DNA of 64,000 bases from Proteobacteria bacterium bin106 (GTDB lineage Bacteria; Bdellovibrionota_B; Oligoflexia; Oligoflexales; Bin106), in assembly GCA_002238945.1 (NCBI GenBank), contig MPNI01000003.1, positions 57,415 through 121,414 on the forward strand, given 5' to 3'. Every line of letters starts with the position of its first letter. Positions within the stretch are counted from its first letter, which is position 1. The notes beneath the pieces were generated by a model. That model was not told the DNA's origin. It did not search any database and saw only the letters and a program-made list of their open reading frames with translations. This document shows, one piece after another, positions 30,701 to 39,604 of this stretch. A program made the position numbers and the translations under genes.

Positions 30701-31144
30701 TCACGGTGAAGATGAAGGATTGGGTGTTTCTTCTGTTGTATTTTCTGGCTGAGATGAAGAACGTAACGTTGTAGGAGGAGTTGTAACCGGAGCATTAGCC
30801 TCAGACGGTTGTTGCTGAGCAGGCTGAGTAGAAGGAGTGTTTTCACTCTCTTTGTCTTTTGTGGAATCTTGTGTAGCTGATTTTTCAAGCTCATCAGTGA
30901 TACCAATATCATAACCAGATCCTTGAAAAATCGTCAACATAATCGAAGTCACCATAAATACAGCAGCAATAAAATAGGTGAATTTTGCTAAAAAAGAAGT
31001 AGAGCCACTTGCTCCAAAAGTAGAAGTACTATTTCCTCCACCAAAAGCAGCCCCCATACCCCCCTGATTTCCTCCTTGAAGAAGAACAACAGCAATAATC
31101 AGTAACGCTGTAAACACATGCACAACCGTGACAAAAGTTTCCAT
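30701..31144 (-). CDS. secG: Preprotein translocase subunit SecG
   Basis: IIAVVLLQGGNQGGMGAAFGGG...FGASGSTSFLAKFTYFIAAVFMVTSIMLTIF. Confidence 0.94.
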   Translation of the reverse strand: METFVTVVHVFTALLIIAVVLLQGGNQGGMGAAFGGGNSTSTFGASGSTSFLAKFTYFIAAVFMVTSIMLTIFQGSGYDIGITDELEKSATQDSTKDKESENTPSTQPAQQQPSEANAPVTTPPTTLRSSSQPENTTEETPNPSSSP

Positions 31145-31197
31145 GTTTATATCTTTCCTTTTATTATCTTTTTTTCATACTTTTTTCATACAAAAAG

Positions 31198-31273
<76 letters not shown>

Positions 31274-32042
31274 TTAATGGGTCATGACATGTTGTGTCAT
31301 TGTTTGTCATTTTATAACCAGCATGGCTATTTATCGTACTCTTATTCGCATTCTTTTCGCATTCTTTTCGCATTCTTATTCTTATTGTTGTAGCATATTA
31401 TACGCTGTTATATCGCCATAATGCATCGGCATAAACACCTAACGAGGTCCCCAAGATAGACTCACTGTCCTCTAAGCTCTCGGTTCCTCGTTTAGAACAC
31501 AAGTTTAGGCCACAAGTCTAGCCCACAAGCTTGCTTGGGTAAAGTGTAAATCTTTTAACAAAAATGCCATACTCTGTTTTCATGTTCTATGTATTTTATG
31601 GAACCGCTATGCATTCTTTATCTATAGATATTTATAGATATTCTTCTAAAACGCATGGCTCACTCTACCTAGCTCCCTACCTAACTCCCTACCTAACAAC
31701 TAGCAAATAGAACACAACACCGCATGGATTATCTTAGCTATATGATTATACAGGACTTTTCAACCTATCTACTTAGGATGTGTATCTCGCTTGCTTAAAA
31801 TGTCACTCTGCTGCGAACTCCATATGTTCTATTCTAACTCACACTTCCGCTAAAACTTCCGCTATGATAAATATACAGCTGAGAGTTTGTCACACTGGCA
31901 GATACAGCTATGCTGTTTAAAAATACGTCTATTTTTCCATCATGAGCTGCATCCATCATGAGCTACCTATGACCCATATGTAGCTATTTGTTGCGCACAT
32001 AAAAAACACATTAAAAACATTCCAAGAAAGACACTTTTCAAC

Positions 32043-33680
32043 ATGAACTTTGCCATACCTCGACATAACAAGCCACCCAACATGCTTTCAAGATGTATGA
32101 ACATAAGTATCCATAACGCTGTGGTTTGTTATAGCTTGATTTTTTGCCTTGTTGCCATAAGTGGCTGTAAAAAACACAAAAATACTCCCGCTCAAAGCGT
32201 TCTTACCAGCTTATCAGCTGAACAAATAGGAATAAATACCCTCAATGCTGTCAAAACCATGAAGCCCAACCAACTGGTTGTTACCTTCGATGATGGGCCA
32301 GTGGTCACAGGACGTTCAGGGGCATGCGATGACACAGGATCTCCTAAAATAAAAGCTTTACAAGCTTTGCCAGAACATTCTACCCCTCTCAGAGACATGA
32401 CCGTTGATGAAATGGAATCCCGCAAACGCATGACAGATACAACCCATAAAACCACTACCGATGAAACATCCAGCCAACCCACCAAAACCTCCTCACCACC
32501 CTATCCTACAGAAGAAAACGATCCAGCTGAAGAATCAAAAAAACCTCAACCCATCACTCCCTTTATCCTGCCTAACGACCGCCTACCTGATAGTTCAGAC
32601 TTAGTTGAATTTTTAGTGCATCACTCCATTCCTGCAACACTTTTTGTCATAGGCATCAACTTCCGCAAACCCTCAGACCGCGAAGAACGTTGCGTTATCG
32701 ATCGAGCTTTACAATCAGGGCACATTCTTGTGGGAAACCACACATGGTCTCATTTATCCAGTGCCATTGATCCCAAAAAATGCAATGGAGAACTGGAATA
32801 TAAAGACGACCAGTGGCAACCAGCGACGATAAAGCCCCAAAAAACCACAAACATCGACGCCTTCTCACGCTTTGTTGCAGAAGAAGTCAAAGCAACTCAC
32901 TGCCTCGTTAAACAACGCCTTATTCACAACTTTGGAGAAGATGGAGACACCAACCAAAATGCCACTCAAAGTGTGGAAAACTATCCCACCTTCTACCGAC
33001 CTCCTGGTGGTTTTTGGGAAGAACAAGACTCTAAAATCCTTCTCACCGAACCCTTCCAAAAAACGTTTCTAGGCCCTGTTGGCTGGACCTTTGGAGGAGG
33101 CCCCTTAGATAAACACATCGTTGCTGATTACCAATGTTGGCAAGTCAGAAGCACTTGGAGAAGCTCTGTGGGAAAGAAACGTGAAGAAATGATCGCAACC
33201 TACCCTAAAATCCTCACTGATGCCTTAAAAAGCAAAGAACAACACGCTGTGGAAAAAGCCTGTGCAGAACTTTATGTTGCTGAAATCATGGCTCTCCCTC
33301 CTGAAAAACGCAAAGGTATTCTGTTGCTACATGATAACCATGCCTCATCTATCATCATGTTTGCCAAATTCCTCTATCCTGCTTTAAAAGAAAAGAATTT
33401 TGCATTTATTTCACTAGCAGATGTGCCTTACTATGCCGATCAAATCAAAGAATTCTCTGAGCTCTCAGATAAGCCTGCTTTAACGGACACGGCAGCCGTT
33501 GTTCCAGCAAACATCCCCATTAACGACACTCACACAACAGCTGATACCACTAACAACACAAGCGGTAACATACCTGTATCTTCCATAGAATCCTGCACTA
33601 TCCCTCAAAACCCTTGCTCTTGTTGCAACTATCAGAACCAAACCTGTTGTCCCAATGCTCCACTATTCCCCAAACACTAA
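32043..33680 (+). CDS. Polysaccharide deacetylase (NodB-like) lipoprotein
   Basis: Lipobox VAISGCKK; VVTFDDGPV, IPATLFVIGINF, HILVGNHTWSHLS, FYRPPGGFW, ILLLHDNHASS. Confidence 0.83.
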   Translation: MNFAIPRHNKPPNMLSRCMNISIHNAVVCYSLIFCLVAISGCKKHKNTPAQSVLTSLSAEQIGINTLNAVKTMKPNQLVVTFDDGPVVTGRSGACDDTGSPKIKALQALPEHSTPLRDMTVDEMESRKRMTDTTHKTTTDETSSQPTKTSSPPYPTEENDPAEESKKPQPITPFILPNDRLPDSSDLVEFLVHHSIPATLFVIGINFRKPSDREERCVIDRALQSGHILVGNHTWSHLSSAIDPKKCNGELEYKDDQWQPATIKPQKTTNIDAFSRFVAEEVKATHCLVKQRLIHNFGEDGDTNQNATQSVENYPTFYRPPGGFWEEQDSKILLTEPFQKTFLGPVGWTFGGGPLDKHIVADYQCWQVRSTWRSSVGKKREEMIATYPKILTDALKSKEQHAVEKACAELYVAEIMALPPEKRKGILLLHDNHASSIIMFAKFLYPALKEKNFAFISLADVPYYADQIKEFSELSDKPALTDTAAVVPANIPINDTHTTADTTNNTSGNIPVSSIESCTIPQNPCSCCNYQNQTCCPNAPLFPKH

Positions 33681-33772
33681 ACAAAAGCTCACAACAGCTC
33701 ACCTGCATGATGCTGACAAAAACCCATCCTTTACCCTCATATTTCCACCAAAAAACATAAGCAAGATTATCT

Positions 33773-34546
33773 GTGATCATCAACTACAAAACAGACCAAG
33801 AAATAGATGATATGAAACGTGCTGGAGCTCTGGCTTATGAACTCTTGGATCTTGCTGCTAGCACCATCCAAGTGGGTATTTCCACCAAAGAGATCAGTGA
33901 TATTATCCACGATTACACACTCTCAAAAAAAGCCACCAGCGCACCTCTAGGCTACATGGGATTTCCTGAAGCTTGTTGTACATCCGTCAATCATGTGGTG
34001 TGTCATGGCATTCCTAGCAAAGATCATATTCTCAAAGAAGGCGATATCATCAACGTCGATGTTACCCCCATTGTTAATGGCTTTCACGGTGATACATCAC
34101 GCACGTTTTTTGTTGGTGACGACTCTCAGGTCTCTCAAACAGCTAAAAATCTGGTACGCTGTGCCAAAGAATGCCTAGATCTGGCCATTTCCAAAATACA
34201 TCACGGTTGTACGATATTGGATATCGCTAAAACCATCACAAAACACGCTCATAAACAAGGCTTTAGCGTTGTAAGAGATTTTGTGGGTCATGGAATCGGA
34301 AGGACTTTTCACGAAGACCCTAATATTCAACATTGCTCCACAGTGGCAAAATTACAACCCCCCATACCTTTAAGTAAAGGCATGTGTTTTACCATTGAGC
34401 CAATGATCAATGAAGGTAGCTTACATACAAAGATCCTTAACGATGGCTGGACCGCTGTCACCATCGATGGCAAACTCTCTGCCCAATTTGAACACACCAT
34501 TGGCATTCGTTCCGATAAAACCGTGGACATACTTACTCTGCCTTAA
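33773..34546 (+). CDS. map: Methionine aminopeptidase type I
   Basis: SVNHVVCHGIPS, GDIINVDVTPIVNGFHGDTSRTFFVG, FVGHGIGRTFHEDPNI, CFTIEPMI. Confidence 0.96.
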   Translation: MIINYKTDQEIDDMKRAGALAYELLDLAASTIQVGISTKEISDIIHDYTLSKKATSAPLGYMGFPEACCTSVNHVVCHGIPSKDHILKEGDIINVDVTPIVNGFHGDTSRTFFVGDDSQVSQTAKNLVRCAKECLDLAISKIHHGCTILDIAKTITKHAHKQGFSVVRDFVGHGIGRTFHEDPNIQHCSTVAKLQPPIPLSKGMCFTIEPMINEGSLHTKILNDGWTAVTIDGKLSAQFEHTIGIRSDKTVDILTLP

Positions 34547-34588
34547 GCCCCCCCCAAGCAGCCAAGCAGCTATTACATGAGCCATGAG

Positions 34589-34737
34589 CTCCTGATTTTG
34601 ACATTTCAAACTCAGAACAAAACGTAACATGTTAAAATAACAGACTTTTTTTTGCGAACTACTCTTAAAAGCACACACTACAAGTTGACTATTTTTTTAA
34701 GTAAAAACAGTCATATTTTGTAAGGTCTTTTTGAGTA
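34589..34737 (+). repeat. Left terminal inverted repeat of putative Rpn-nuclease element
   Basis: ctcctgattttgacatttcaaa...actactcttaaaagcacacactacaagt...acagtcatattttgtaaggtctttttgagta matches the reverse complement of 36443..36588. Confidence 0.85.
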
Positions 34738-35016
34738 TTTCATGCCCAAGATTTTGTCAATTAACCACTGGGTCTAGCTAAGAAAAAACATGCCTAAGAT
34801 GGATGCTGTTTAAACAGGAAGAGCTAGCTGTTTTCTGGGAAAGGCAGTAACCATGGCTGTGCATGACTCCCATCACCGATGATAAAAACTTTCATACCCG
34901 TATTTCTCATCAACAGCCTAAAAACATCAGAATACACAAAACCCTAACATCAATACTTCTTGCTAGAGAATTGATGGAAGAGTGTGTCCTTAAAGTCACA
35001 AAGACTTTCGCTCATG

Positions 35017-36033
35017 TCACTGAGTGGCGCTATCAGCAAGCTTCGTAATTTCTTCTGGTGTGAGGCCTGTCGCAATCGAAATGGCTTCTACATCACTCCC
35101 ATTGGAAAGCATGCGTCTAGCCACGGCTGCTTTTTCCTCTTGCTTACCCTCTTGCTTAGCTTCTTCTAAAGCTAGTTCCTCTTGTTTTTTCTGTCTATCA
35201 ATAGCCAACCACATATCCATATCTGTGAGAGTGGTATTGAGTTGACTCAATTGAAAAGCTGCTTCTGCCATATGTCCTCCTGTTAATATAATCTCTATGA
35301 GCATGTCTTCGGTTAATACCGACCACCTCTTAGCAATATACATAAAAGCTTCAAAAAGACAACCATCTCTATTCACATCATCGGTGTTCCTGTTAAACTT
35401 ATTAACCTCAAGAAATACATGTTGAATATTACCCCTCTTTGTGTGTGTCCTTTCTAATGATTCATCCTCGTAGATAAAGTGAAGATACTGTTCTAGCTTA
35501 TCTTTAAACCAAACCAGATCCTGACATGTTAAAGTGATCGTATACACATTACAGGGCGATACATAATCCTCACTTCTTTCTACCTGATCTTGTATCAATG
35601 TAGCCGCATAATAATCCAGACGATTCATCAACTTTACTTCCAACCGTTTTTGTACTTCAACATTCACCATGATACTACGCTCTTTCTTACCAGGTTCCTT
35701 GTACTTCACAGATAATTTGCTATCAAGAACCGGTGCCTTTAATACCCCCTTATCAAAACTATGGGTGAGCGTTTCGTTCATCTCATTACGCATTTGGATA
35801 CACTGAATCCGACACTTTGGCGAAAGCAGCAATACTCGCCTAATCAGTGCTTCAATAAACCATGGAGACAAGAGTAAATGCTTTATGATGTGATCGCTAT
35901 AGAGATCATAAGGAGCAGCTTTGTCTTGAAATGCTTTAATATTACGCGCAATTTGCTGAACTTCTTCTTTGGTCATGGTTTTTGAAGACATATAGATACC
36001 ATCCTTATATAAGTAAATAAATAAAGTGATCAA
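35017..36033 (-). CDS. Rpn/PD-(D/E)XK nuclease family putative transposase
   Basis: SDHIIKHLLLSPWFIEALI, LDSKLSVKYKEPGKKERSIMVNVEVQKRLEVKLMNRLDYYAATLIQDQ (D...E-x-Q core), C-terminal EEAKQEGKQEEKAAVARRMLSNGSDVEAISIATGLTPEEI. Start likely 35991. Confidence 0.82.
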   Translation of the reverse strand: MITLFIYLYKDGIYMSSKTMTKEEVQQIARNIKAFQDKAAPYDLYSDHIIKHLLLSPWFIEALIRRVLLLSPKCRIQCIQMRNEMNETLTHSFDKGVLKAPVLDSKLSVKYKEPGKKERSIMVNVEVQKRLEVKLMNRLDYYAATLIQDQVERSEDYVSPCNVYTITLTCQDLVWFKDKLEQYLHFIYEDESLERTHTKRGNIQHVFLEVNKFNRNTDDVNRDGCLFEAFMYIAKRWSVLTEDMLIEIILTGGHMAEAAFQLSQLNTTLTDMDMWLAIDRQKKQEELALEEAKQEGKQEEKAAVARRMLSNGSDVEAISIATGLTPEEITKLADSATQ

Positions 36034-36304
36034 CGATCACGCTGTATAACTGCCGCGTTGCTGTGATGGTTGTGAATGGGGAGTGTTTTTCATGATAAGC
36101 ATTCCTTATTTGTTGGGTGAAAAATGTCATATGCGCCGTTTATCGAGAAAGCATGATTGTATATAAAAATTTCAAAAATCCATAAGGACATTTCATTTAG
36201 TCATTTATATCAATAGATGAGAGATGATTTCTTATGGATGGATCATAAAGAGCAGATGGTTATATGAGGATGACTGTGAAGTTGAGTGAGATAACACATA
36301 AAAA

Positions 36305-36334
36305 AGCCATCTTTGCTCAAAAGAGCAAAGATGG
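36305..36334 (-). terminator. Intrinsic terminator (13-bp perfect stem)
   Basis: GCCATCTTTGCTC-AAAA-GAGCAAAGATGGC; on the minus strand followed by TTTTTT. Confidence 0.85.
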
Positions 36335-36442
36335 CCTAAGGAGAAAGGAAGCATCATGGTAAAGAGGAGAAAGGAGATGAAACATACAGTGTTCGAGATG
36401 GAAGGAAAAAGTCTTTCACTTCCTATGGCATAGCAAGGGAGC

Positions 36443-36588
36443 TACCCAAAGAGGCCTTATAAAATATAACTGTATTTCTCAAGAATAATCGACTTGTAGT
36501 GTGTGCTTTTAAGAGTAGTACACAAAAAAAGGCCTGTTATTTTAGTGCGTTACGTTCTTTTTTAACTTTGAAATGTCAAAGTCAGGAG
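36443..36588 (-). repeat. Right terminal inverted repeat of putative Rpn-nuclease element
   Basis: Reverse complement matches 34589..34737, including a perfect 28-nt block actactcttaaaagcacacactacaagt. Confidence 0.85.
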
Positions 36589-36753
36589 TGACACATCACA
36601 CCAAGAAAAACAAAGATAAACAATAACACACCTAAAAAAAGCCCCATTTTTAAACAGTGCGTGTAAAAAGATGCTTGAGCATATAGCTTGAAATTCTTAA
36701 TATTTTGCAAGTGATATTCTGTAAGCTTAGCTATCCACTGAAGAATACACATT

Positions 36754-37899
36754 TTATGGATGAGAACTCAAACCAAGAGCCTTTTTCACATGCGCTAAAG
36801 TTGCCTGTGCTATAGGACGTACCACCTCAGCTCCCTCATCCAAACATTGACGTAAACGTGCAGGATCATTCATCCACTGAGCATACTTTTGGCGAGGTTT
36901 GTGAAAATATAAGCGCAAAGCCTCAAATAAATGCTCTTTTGCCTCTCCCCAACCAATCCCCTCAAGATAACGCTTCTTTAATGCAACAACATCGTCAGGT
37001 GAGGCAAAAAGCTCATACCACTCCATAATAGTGCCTTCACACTTTTTGGCTGCAGTGGGAGGAGATGAATCTGTTGGAATCTTCATCACCCATTTACGTA
37101 AAGTCTTTTCATCACAAAATAAAGGTAAATGATTGCCATAAGATTTGCTCATCTTACGACCATCTAATCCCTTCAAGTAACCCATCTCTTTGTGAATATA
37201 AACCTCTGGAACAATCAGAATATTGCCATAATTGTGAATCAAACGCTGAGCCAAATCACAGGCAATCTCCACATGCTGTTTCTGATCAATTCCCACAGGG
37301 ACCACATCAGTATGAGCAATAAGAATGTCAGCTGCCATCAAAACAGGATACGAATACAACCCCATATTCACTCCCGCATCCCCCTCCTTACCCAATGTGA
37401 CATTGTCCTGAAGACGAGCCTTATAAGCATGGCCGCGATTCATAACACCCTTAGGTGTAAAACAAGAAAATATCCACTGTAACTCAAAAATCTCAGGAAT
37501 GTCTGATTGCAAATACAGAGTTGCTTTTTTGGCTGGTGCACTTTTGGCTGGTGCACTCGTGGCCTTATCGTGTGGATCGCTCAGCGCAGGTTCCTGCCAA
37601 AGCTCACTAAAAGAAAGCCATGCCGCTGCCACTTCCAGAATATTCTTCCTAAGCGTTTGACTATCCGGTTGATCAATGAGAGCATGATAATCAGCTATAA
37701 AGAATAATCCGTGAGCTCCATGACTTTCTCTTAAAAGCGATAAAGCCGGACGAATCGCACCCACATAGTTTCCCAAATGAGGCATACCAGTGGGTTTAAT
37801 ACCTGTGAGTAAACGCATAAAAGACCCAAAAATAGCAAAAAAACATCTTAAGCTGCTGCGTAATTGCTTTCCACAAAAGACCAATTCACAAGCTTCCAA
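36754..37899 (-). CDS. trpS: Tryptophanyl-tRNA synthetase
   Basis: LLTGIKPTGMPHLGNYVGA, LIAHTDVVPVGIDQKQHVEIACDLAQR, GRKMSKSYGN (KMSKS). Start likely 37818. Confidence 0.95.
   Translation of the reverse strand: MEACELVFCGKQLRSSLRCFFAIFGSFMRLLTGIKPTGMPHLGNYVGAIRPALSLLRESHGAHGLFFIADYHALIDQPDSQTLRKNILEVAAAWLSFSELWQEPALSDPHDKATSAPAKSAPAKKATLYLQSDIPEIFELQWIFSCFTPKGVMNRGHAYKARLQDNVTLGKEGDAGVNMGLYSYPVLMAADILIAHTDVVPVGIDQKQHVEIACDLAQRLIHNYGNILIVPEVYIHKEMGYLKGLDGRKMSKSYGNHLPLFCDEKTLRKWVMKIPTDSSPPTAAKKCEGTIMEWYELFASPDDVVALKKRYLEGIGWGEAKEHLFEALRLYFHKPRQKYAQWMNDPARLRQCLDEGAEVVRPIAQATLAHVKKALGLSSHP
37527..37556. repeat. 2 x 15-nt in-frame repeat in trpS
   Basis: ttttggctggtgcac twice; encodes SAPAKSAPAKK. 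Confidence 0.88.
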
Positions 37900-38471
37900 A
37901 ACGCTTCTATATACTTAGGTCGTGCATTACGATAATCCACATAATAAGCATGCTCCCAAACATCACAGGTAAGAAGTGGAACAAAATGATCATGAACCAA
38001 AGGACACCCAGCATTGCCCTCACTTAAGATTTCTAAAGCACCACTTTGTGTGTTTTTAACCAAAAAAGTCCAGCCTGAGCCAAATAAAGTCGCACTTTTT
38101 TGACTGAATGTTTCTTTAAAAGCTTCAAAGGAACCAAAGCCATCATGTAAAGCTGTCAAGAAATGGCCCTCACTAGGCTGACCTCCCCCATTTCCACTCA
38201 AACACTGCCAATAAAACGCGTGATTCCACACCTGTGCAGCATTATTGTAAACACCACCTTCAGAAGATTTGATCACTTCTTCTAAAGAAGCACCACTGAG
38301 CTTTGCATTGTTTTCCAAAGCTGCATTCAGTTTGTCCACATAAGCTTTATGATGCTTTCCCCAATGATACTCAAGGGTTTCTTTGGAAATATGCGGCTCA
38401 AGTGCTGTCATATCATAAGGCAAGGGAGAATGGGCAAAACTCATGGAAACCTCCTGTTTCATTGGCATCAA
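37848..38471 (-). CDS. sodB: Superoxide dismutase (Fe/Mn)
   Basis: FAHSPLPYDMTALEPHISKETLEYHWGKHHKAYVDKLN, AAQVWNHAFYWQCL, DVWEHAYYVDYRNARPKYIEAFW. Start likely 38444. Confidence 0.95.
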   Translation of the reverse strand: MMPMKQEVSMSFAHSPLPYDMTALEPHISKETLEYHWGKHHKAYVDKLNAALENNAKLSGASLEEVIKSSEGGVYNNAAQVWNHAFYWQCLSGNGGGQPSEGHFLTALHDGFGSFEAFKETFSQKSATLFGSGWTFLVKNTQSGALEILSEGNAGCPLVHDHFVPLLTCDVWEHAYYVDYRNARPKYIEAFWKLVNWSFVESNYAAA

Positions 38472-38797
38472 TTATCTTTATCAAGCTCGATCAAACATCA
38501 CCGATCAATCAGCTTGTTTTACACGGTTTATTTCTCACAGTTTTCTCACAGTCTTTTCTTCTACACGGTTCTTTCTAAGTATATTCTCTAAGTATATTCT
38601 GAATATAAAAGTTTGTCACAAGATCCACACAAAAACAATTATACACTCTAACCATCATAACACATACACCATCACCTACTCTTTACAAAGCCATCCTGTT
38701 GCCATCATTCAACAACACACCTAAAGCCTAAAAAACACGCTTTAACTCACAATAACCATCTCCACTCAAAGACTCGTCGGCTCCTACAGCTTTCAAT

Positions 38798-38836
38798 CAT
38801 ACATCATGCACATACATCATGCACATACATCATGCA
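38798..38836. repeat. 3 x 13-nt tandem repeat (catacatcatgca)
   Basis: Three exact copies. Confidence 0.9.
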
Positions 38837-38984
38837 TATGTAACATCCTTAACTTGCCTGCTACCCATCACTAAAGAATTCATCATTTTCTCCGAGACCC
38901 ATCACATAAGGAAGAAACATATCCGATAGACAGACAGGTGTAGTGGATATCTAGTGAGTAAGGCCAACAAGGAGAACAGAACAT

Positions 38985-39521
38985 ATGCAACACCAACTTT
39001 TTCATAAGCTTGTAACATGGCTCTTTATGAGTACCCTCAGTGTCGTGATTGTGGCTTGCCAAAGCGGTGAAGAAAGTAACGATGAATTCAGTGAGCTTGA
39101 AGGTGAAGATGGTAATATGCTAGCTGACACCGATAACAATTTTAGTGAATCCTATGATCAAGGTTTTGAAAACAATACCCTCTACGAAAATAGCGGTAAT
39201 GATATGGCAGAAAACCTTGAAAATAACAACACTTACTCCGACATGGATGCAAGTGGTGGAGATGAAAGCTATGGTGAAAGTTATGATGCCACAGCAGCAA
39301 CACCCGTAAGTGGACAAGTCTATTTTGTAACATCCGATATCGGTGTCATGGATAATATGGATGGCACTGGAAACACCCTATTTTATCTGGCAACTGGTGA
39401 TACGGTTCGTGCTGAGATATCTGGGGATTTTGCAACCATAGGACTCGGGCACTACGTTCCTGTTTCTGCATTATCTGAAACCCTTATTGAAAGAATACCT
39501 GCCACAAACAGTTGGCGCTAA
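38985..39521 (+). CDS. Acidic lipoprotein with possible C-terminal SH3-like domain
   Basis: VVIVACQSGEE lipobox; Asn/Asp/Glu/Gly-rich middle; GQVYFVTSDIGVMDNMDGTGNTLFYLATGDTVRAEISGDFATIGLGHYVPVSALS. Confidence 0.6.
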   Translation: MQHQLFHKLVTWLFMSTLSVVIVACQSGEESNDEFSELEGEDGNMLADTDNNFSESYDQGFENNTLYENSGNDMAENLENNNTYSDMDASGGDESYGESYDATAATPVSGQVYFVTSDIGVMDNMDGTGNTLFYLATGDTVRAEISGDFATIGLGHYVPVSALSETLIERIPATNSWR

Positions 39522-39604
39522 TACGTAACCCTTCTTCTCTCTTTATACTTTCCTACTTTCCTCTCATATTGGGCTTGTATCCATAACCTTACAAAGAGAG
39601 AACA

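Larger units (their letters stand above)
34589..36588 (-). mobile_element. Putative ~2.0-kb TIR-bounded element with PD-(D/E)XK nuclease
   Basis: Long imperfect TIRs surround a single Rpn-like gene between map and trpS; internal hairpin terminator upstream of the gene. Confidence 0.62.

Noticed and set aside
34863-35048. 61-aa ORF inside the TIR element
   Set aside because: Overlaps the Rpn gene 3' end on the opposite strand and has no motif; may be remnant sequence, not reported as a gene.
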